DNA of 64,000 bases, from the NCBI GenBank assembly GCA_002711995.1, contig PASN01000018.1, positions 62,001-126,000 on the forward strand. The letters run 5' to 3'. This document shows, piece by piece, positions 61,304 to 64,000 of the stretch. Numbering within the stretch: position 1 is the stretch's first letter; each line of letters starts with the position of its first letter. The notes below the pieces were generated by a model, which was not told the origin of the DNA, did no database searches, and saw only the letters and a list, made by a program, of their open reading frames with translations. Origin of the DNA: Halobacteriovoraceae bacterium (GTDB lineage Bacteria > Bdellovibrionota > Bacteriovoracia > Bacteriovoracales > Bacteriovoracaceae). A program made the position numbers and the translations under genes.

Positions 61304-64000
61304 CAAAATTCTTTTGCTTTTTGTTGCGATCATAACCGTAATACTGATTGGGGTTTGGCAATTTCTTCAGACTGACTTCTTTGGCAGAAGTCTCTCAAAG
61401 AGTGTAGATAACTTTACAAAAAATCAAGCAAACGTTTCTGTTTCATTTGAAAATTTGGACTTTCAATTCTTCCCTCCTGGGGCCAGGTTGAATAATGTAA
61501 AAATAAATGCGGATAGAGAGGAAGTAGAAGCTGAAGCGTACATTTCCTCCCTTGGTGTTTATTTCAATTTAATGGATAGCTTCAAGACCAAACTCACCAT
61601 AAAAGAGCTTTCTTTGGAAGATGCCGCCATACACATAAAAGAGTTAAAGTCCGGCAAGAAATCCGAAGGAGACTTTAAAGTCACAAATATTCTTGAGTTT
61701 TTAAATGATGAACTGCCTGTGAGTTTCAAAAAAGCTAAAGTAAAGGATCTAAATTTAAAATATAAAAATTTTGAGCAGTTTATAAACTCGGCAACTTTGG
61801 AGCTCAAGGCCAGAGAACTTTTATTTGGTGCCGATTTAAGAAATATTGATCTTGGCAAGTTTTCCAAAGTCAATCAAGAGCTTGACCGTATAAATCTTAT
61901 GGCAAGTCTATCCGACAAAAAACTCGATTTGCGGAACTTGGAGATTTACAAAGGTGTAAACAAGCTTGAAACAAAGGGAGTGGTAACCACACCTTTTAGC
62001 TCTCCAAAAGCAGACCTCACTGGAAATTTGTTCGGAGAGGTAAGCGAACTTCATAAATATCTTGATTTCGAAAGAATTGGAAAGATTGATAAAGGAGTTC
62101 TAAAAGCAAGCTTTAAAGCTCAGGGTGATATTTCAAATTATGAAGTGATTACTTCGGCCACAGTAAGTGACTTCAAAAGTGACTTTGCCTATGGAGAAAC
62201 TCTTAGTGCCGAATTGAAGGTAACTCCTAATGAATTGACGCTTCTTAAGGCAAGCTTGATAGATGGTAAGCATCAGGCAAAGTTGACCCGACCATTTAAA
62301 CTTTTCAATATCAAAAATAAATCTTTGGGTGAAAATAGAATCTATCTTCGTGCTAATGATTTAAAACTCGATAATACGCTTAGATATATTAGAAAGACTT
62401 TATCACCTCTAAAAGGAGAACTGTCTGGGGATATAATTGTGGAGTTTGGCCCCGGAAGAGTGCGGTTTTTTAGTGAGAAATCTATAAATGTCTCAAATCT
62501 TCGTTTTAAAACCAGACCTGATGCCAAAAAGATCTTGGGGGCCAAGCAGGTAGAGCTAATTAGGCCTGTCTTTTCTATAGTTAAAGGCACGTTTTTCATG
62601 AATTCCAATGCAAAGACAAGTAATAGTGAGTTCAAAGTTGTCGGACAGGCATCTAAGGAAGGCATTGACTTCGTGATCAATCAAGGAAGAATCGCTCTTG
62701 AAGATTTTGGTCCTTACGCTGGCCTAGACATAAAAGGCAGAGGAGAGTTCAGTCTTATTGCAAGGGGCAAAGGCAAGAACACAGTGTTAAAAATTAAAAC
62801 CTCCCTTGAGAACTTTGCCTTTCAAGGATATCGACTTCGTCAGGCGAGGATGAACGTTTTGTTTGATTTTGCCAAGTCTGAGTTGGTGGTTGGCAGCTTA
62901 GGAGGCTCTCAGGGCAAGGCTCGTCTTGCTGGAGAGTTAAAGTTAAACTATAAAACCCTGGACATATCTGCTAATGGAAACCTTTCTTCTCAACGCTATA
63001 GCGATGTGAAGGAAATACTTAGACCTTTATTGGGTGACGTTTCTTTTGTACCCTCCAGCCTGTATGGGAAGTGGAACTATGATTTTGTGGTCGGTGGAAA
63101 GGCCACTCTTAATGATTTGAAATTGGAAAGCGTTTTTTCGGGAGAGAATAATTATATATATGACGAAGGCTTTGAGTTCCTAGGGTTTAAGTTGGAGCTA
63201 AAAAACAAAACTCTGTCTCTTAATGAGTTTATCTTGAAAAAATCTACTGGTTTTTTTGAGGGAACCTTGGAGTACGGACTAGGTGCGAAGGCTCTGACGT
63301 ACAATCTTAATGTCTTTAATATTCCAGTGGCCGAGATATCAAACTTTTCTAAAACCCCCTTCGCATTCAATGGCCTGGTGTCTGGAAAGCTTTCAGGAAA
63401 ACGGGTTGAAGGCACTAATAAGGGCACTCTTTCCCTAAGTTTGACTGAAACGAAGCTCGCGGGAAAAGCCTATGATAATTCCAACGTCACTATCAAACTT
63501 GCAGACGATAGCATCGAATACGGCCTGAACTTTTTGGGTCAAGAAGTTGTTTCAAGGGGTGAGGTGTTTATTCGCTCAGGAAAAAGCAGAAGTAAAATCT
63601 TTCTAGAGGTGAACTCCACAGACATTCAAAAACCACTAGGCCTTTTAAAATTTGTTGATCAGGGTTCCCTTCAGGCACAAGGCGCTGTTCAATTGGAATC
63701 GAAGCTTTCATTTGACGGCCTGAGCTTCGATCAAAGTGACTTCTTTGTTAATCTTAAAAGACTCTACTTGGAAAAGGACAAACTTAAGCTTAATTATGCC
63801 AACACCGGTCAACCACAAATCATCGTAAAGAAGGGTGAAATTCAGAGATGGAATATTGAGTTGGGTGGTAGGAGAGTATTCCTAGTGTCAAAAGGCAGTG
63901 GCACTTTAGGCTCTAGTTACGACATTGATAATAAGTTTAAAATTGACGCAAGCATTCTTGAAGTGTTTAACAGTTTGGTGTCAAGCTCCTCAGGCACGAT
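61290..64000 (+). CDS. TamB/AsmA-like large envelope protein (3' end outside window)
   Basis: The frame is open from GTG at 61290 to the window edge (more than 900 residues) with no stop. A single N-terminal membrane helix (NKILLLFVAIITVILIGVWQ) is followed by a long periplasmic part made of repeating beta segments (for example ANVSVSFENLDFQFFPPGAR and LSGDIIVEFGPGRVRF). This is the pattern of the AsmA/TamB/YhdP group, which forms lipid bridges between inner and outer membranes. The GTG is the first possible start after the in-frame stop at 61281. It overlaps the preceding TPR-like gene by 14 bases. Confidence 0.82.
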   Translation, partial: MRSLNKILLLFVAIITVILIGVWQFLQTDFFGRSLSKSVDNFTKNQANVSVSFENLDFQFFPPGARLNNVKINADREEVEAEAYISSLGVYFNLMDSFKTKLTIKELSLEDAAIHIKELKSGKKSEGDFKVTNILEFLNDELPVSFKKAKVKDLNLKYKNFEQFINSATLELKARELLFGADLRNIDLGKFSKVNQELDRINLMASLSDKKLDLRNLEIYKGVNKLETKGVVTTPFSSPKADLTGNLFGEVSELHKYLDFERIGKIDKGVLKASFKAQGDISNYEVITSATVSDFKSDFAYGETLSAELKVTPNELTLLKASLIDGKHQAKLTRPFKLFNIKNKSLGENRIYLRANDLKLDNTLRYIRKTLSPLKGELSGDIIVEFGPGRVRFFSEKSINVSNLRFKTRPDAKKILGAKQVELIRPVFSIVKGTFFMNSNAKTSNSEFKVVGQASKEGIDFVINQGRIALEDFGPYAGLDIKGRGEFSLIARGKGKNTVLKIKTSLENFAFQGYRLRQARMNVLFDFAKSELVVGSLGGSQGKARLAGELKLNYKTLDISANGNLSSQRYSDVKEILRPLLGDVSFVPSSLYGKWNYDFVVGGKATLNDLKLESVFSGENNYIYDEGFEFLGFKLELKNKTLSLNEFILKKSTGFFEGTLEYGLGAKALTYNLNVFNIPVAEISNFSKTPFAFNGLVSGKLSGKRVEGTNKGTLSLSLTETKLAGKAYDNSNVTIKLADDSIEYGLNFLGQEVVSRGEVFIRSGKSRSKIFLEVNSTDIQKPLGLLKFVDQGSLQAQGAVQLESKLSFDGLSFDQSDFFVNLKRLYLEKDKLKLNYANTGQPQIIVKKGEIQRWNIELGGRRVFLVSKGSGTLGSSYDIDNKFKIDASILEVFNSLVSSSSGT

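Noticed and set aside
1-64000. CRISPR arrays, insertion sequences, prophage genes, tRNA or rRNA genes
   Set aside because: No regular repeat arrays, transposase motifs, terminal inverted repeats, integrase genes or cloverleaf-forming sequences were noticed. The window looks like core chromosome.

Overview
The window is a gene-dense, low-GC stretch of a Gram-negative, flagellated, type IV-piliated bacterium. Gene content and order fit the Bdellovibrionota, most like marine Bacteriovorax/Halobacteriovorax-type predators. The pointers are a dcw tail (murB-ftsQ-ftsA-ftsZ), a deltaproteobacterial-style pilus locus (pilB-T-C-A, ABC pair, pilD-M-N-O-P-Q), a Bat/MoxR operon, RNase J, and a FliA-type flagellar late regulon. 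The taxonomic call is inference from architecture; no rRNA or tRNA gene was seen.

Layout. 1-4033: murB (cut by the left edge), an FtsQ-like gene, ftsA (frameshifted in a G tract) and ftsZ. 4030-6663 (minus): small metal-binding protein, RNase J, uridine kinase. 6780-9632: prmA, rsmE, an RDD membrane protein and the heptose adenylyltransferase domain. 9710-12317: flagellin behind a sigma-28 promoter, a PilZ protein behind a structured leader, an LpxH-like hydrolase. 12306-23406 (minus): one long leftward unit, fliD-fliS-fliT-like, a Maf-type protein, two GT9-type glycosyltransferases, a histidine kinase with a lone receiver, nadK and recN. It starts at a sigma-28 promoter inside the start of the divergent gene. 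23392-29118: membrane protein, small gene, sigma-54 activator without receiver, rlmE, penicillin-binding protein, lepB. 29137-34764: mutS2 divergent from an RqcH-like gene, a secreted hypothetical, and an RlmI-type methyltransferase. 34761-41575: MoxR, DUF58, BatA, BatB/C fusion and BatD. 41572-43153: ribF and aroE. 43211-57078: type IV pilus locus. 57075-64000: aroQ, efp, accB, accC (in-frame TAA), a TPR-like gene and the start of a TamB/AsmA-like giant.

Points of most interest. (1) A sigma-28 promoter on the minus strand at 23380-23406 reads into about 75 nt with two hairpins ending in an intrinsic terminator upstream of fliD: a candidate flagellar small RNA or attenuator. (2) The PilZ gene leader can form mutually exclusive pairings, one masking the ribosome binding site. 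(3) mutS2 and an RqcH homologue that keeps the DR motif are divergent and overlap at their start codons, linking two ribosome quality-control factors. (4) pilA is preceded by two tandem mini-ORFs, coupled to each other and to pilA by overlapping stop/start codons. (5) Three well-conserved genes (ftsA, pilN, accC) each carry one inactivating base change, which more likely reflects sequence error than biology but needs checking. (6) Several genes appear to be leaderless, with a -10 box exactly 7 nt before the ATG.

Genes are packed tightly: ATGA/TTGA overlaps are common, convergent genes overlap at their stops, and several starts are TTG or GTG with strong ribosome binding sites.
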